A stretch of 64,000 nt of DNA from Forficula auricularia (taxonomy: Eukaryota; Arthropoda; Insecta; Dermaptera; Forficulidae), in NCBI GenBank assembly GCA_024734495.1, contig JALMQS010000099.1, positions 72,061,169 through 72,125,168 of the forward strand, given 5' to 3'. Both the position numbers and the translations under genes were made by a program. Under the pieces are notes generated by a model. The model was not told where the DNA came from. It did no database searches and saw only the letters and a program-made list of their open reading frames with translations. Shown here piece by piece: positions 63,579 to 64,000 of the stretch. Numbering within the stretch: the stretch's first letter is position 1; each line of letters starts with the position of its first letter.

Positions 63579-63826
63579 TGAATAGGAAGAGGATGCAATA
63601 TCAACAGTAAAAAATTATTTTAGTTCACAATACGTGTTTATCCCCTTTATCCTTCATATTATGATTTTACCCGTATAGTCAGAAATTAGTCAATAAAAAC
63701 CTTTTAAATAATACAAAGTTTATTATCTCTTTCTCTTGAGAATTTAAAGAAAAGTAATTCAAGTTCCTCTATGTAATAAAAAGATGATAATATATAATAA
63801 AAGATGTGTATAATGAATTTGCCTAC
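63579..63826. other. Intron sequence upstream of the last intron's repeats
   Basis: AT-rich, includes the donor-proximal end of the inferred intron (GTAGGCAAATTC reading on the minus strand from 63826). Confidence 0.4.
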
Positions 63827-63862
63827 CCTTTTCATATCCCATGAGAGCAAAGCTCCCTTTTG
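63827..63862 (-). CDS. Penultimate micro-exon of the cuticle-like gene
   Basis: Acceptor AATTCATTATAG and donor GAAAAGG|GTAGGC bound 36 bp. Read with two bases completing a prior codon, it gives KGSFALMGYEK and one leftover base. That base G plus CT from the exon at 60255 makes Ala, so the join reads LMGYEKAGYAGYAVVAP. Phase, strand and composition all fit. The 36-bp length and weak pyrimidine tract leave some doubt. Confidence 0.5.
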
Positions 63863-64000
63863 CTATAATGAATTTTTAAATAATTATTTCACTATAATAA
63901 CTAACCATTGTCTTAGACTGAAAAGTTATTATAATAATAATTAAATGAGAAAAAAATAAAGTGAAAAGATTTTTTTAACATCCTGATCTTATTGTATGGA
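63863..64000. other. AT-rich DNA at window edge
   Basis: No exon seen; presumed intron of the cuticle-like gene. Confidence 0.4.

Overview
This window looks like gene-poor nuclear DNA from an arthropod, most likely an insect. It is very AT-rich and has no operons or bacterial-type gene packing. It carries spliced micro-exons, tRNA-derived SINEs, and mariner, Tc1, piggyBac, LINE, Penelope and Helentron-like elements. The order and species cannot be fixed from the sequence.

Host coding content is small. At the right end, a minus-strand gene is represented by its last exon (60146-60255, Gly/Tyr-rich, cuticle-like) and a phase-compatible 36-bp exon (63827-63862) across a 3.6-kb repeat-filled intron. 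In the middle, 41967-42512 minus holds a small intron-rich gene whose three core exons join in phase 0. Three further candidate exons with basic Arg/Tyr-rich motifs follow downstream. Two weaker coding candidates lie at 1914-2084 (+) and 59186-59347 (-).

The rest is layered transposon debris, much of it foldback. Main families: (A) palindromic repeats bounded by the CCGACTTC motif (1-1880, 5204-5876, 22334-24110, 27690-28545, 42845-43745, 49236-50760, 51531-52722). (B) Helentron-like non-autonomous elements with a TA-rich 5' end, a conserved subterminal block and a 3' GC hairpin, about a dozen copies on both strands. (C) A Penelope-like element (18119-19350) with a GIY-YIG endonuclease, 14-bp target duplications and a hammerhead-like motif, plus foldback derivatives with similar motifs at 4.8, 12.8, 13.4, 15.1 and 37.5 kb. 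(D) TIR elements of about 1.2 kb with a tandem core of about 116 bp (4.9, 29.0, 31.9 kb; core also at 2.8 and 45.6 kb). (E) Deletion derivatives keeping transposase fragments: mariner 39733-40630, Tc1-like 50061-50570, piggyBac-like 53133-54397, and two foldbacks with a DUF4817-like helix-turn-helix (33.5 and 56.3 kb). (F) tRNA-derived SINE insertions at 26.8, 27.1, 44.5 and 44.8 kb, whose empty sites survive in a paralogous repeat at 21.6-21.8 kb.

The most interesting material is the set of hammerhead-like boxes at the centres of Penelope-type foldbacks, several with target site duplications, and the micro-exon gene at 41.3-42.5 kb. No functional link between the host genes and the elements can be shown. 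All alignments were done by eye, so boundaries not fixed by a target site duplication are approximate.
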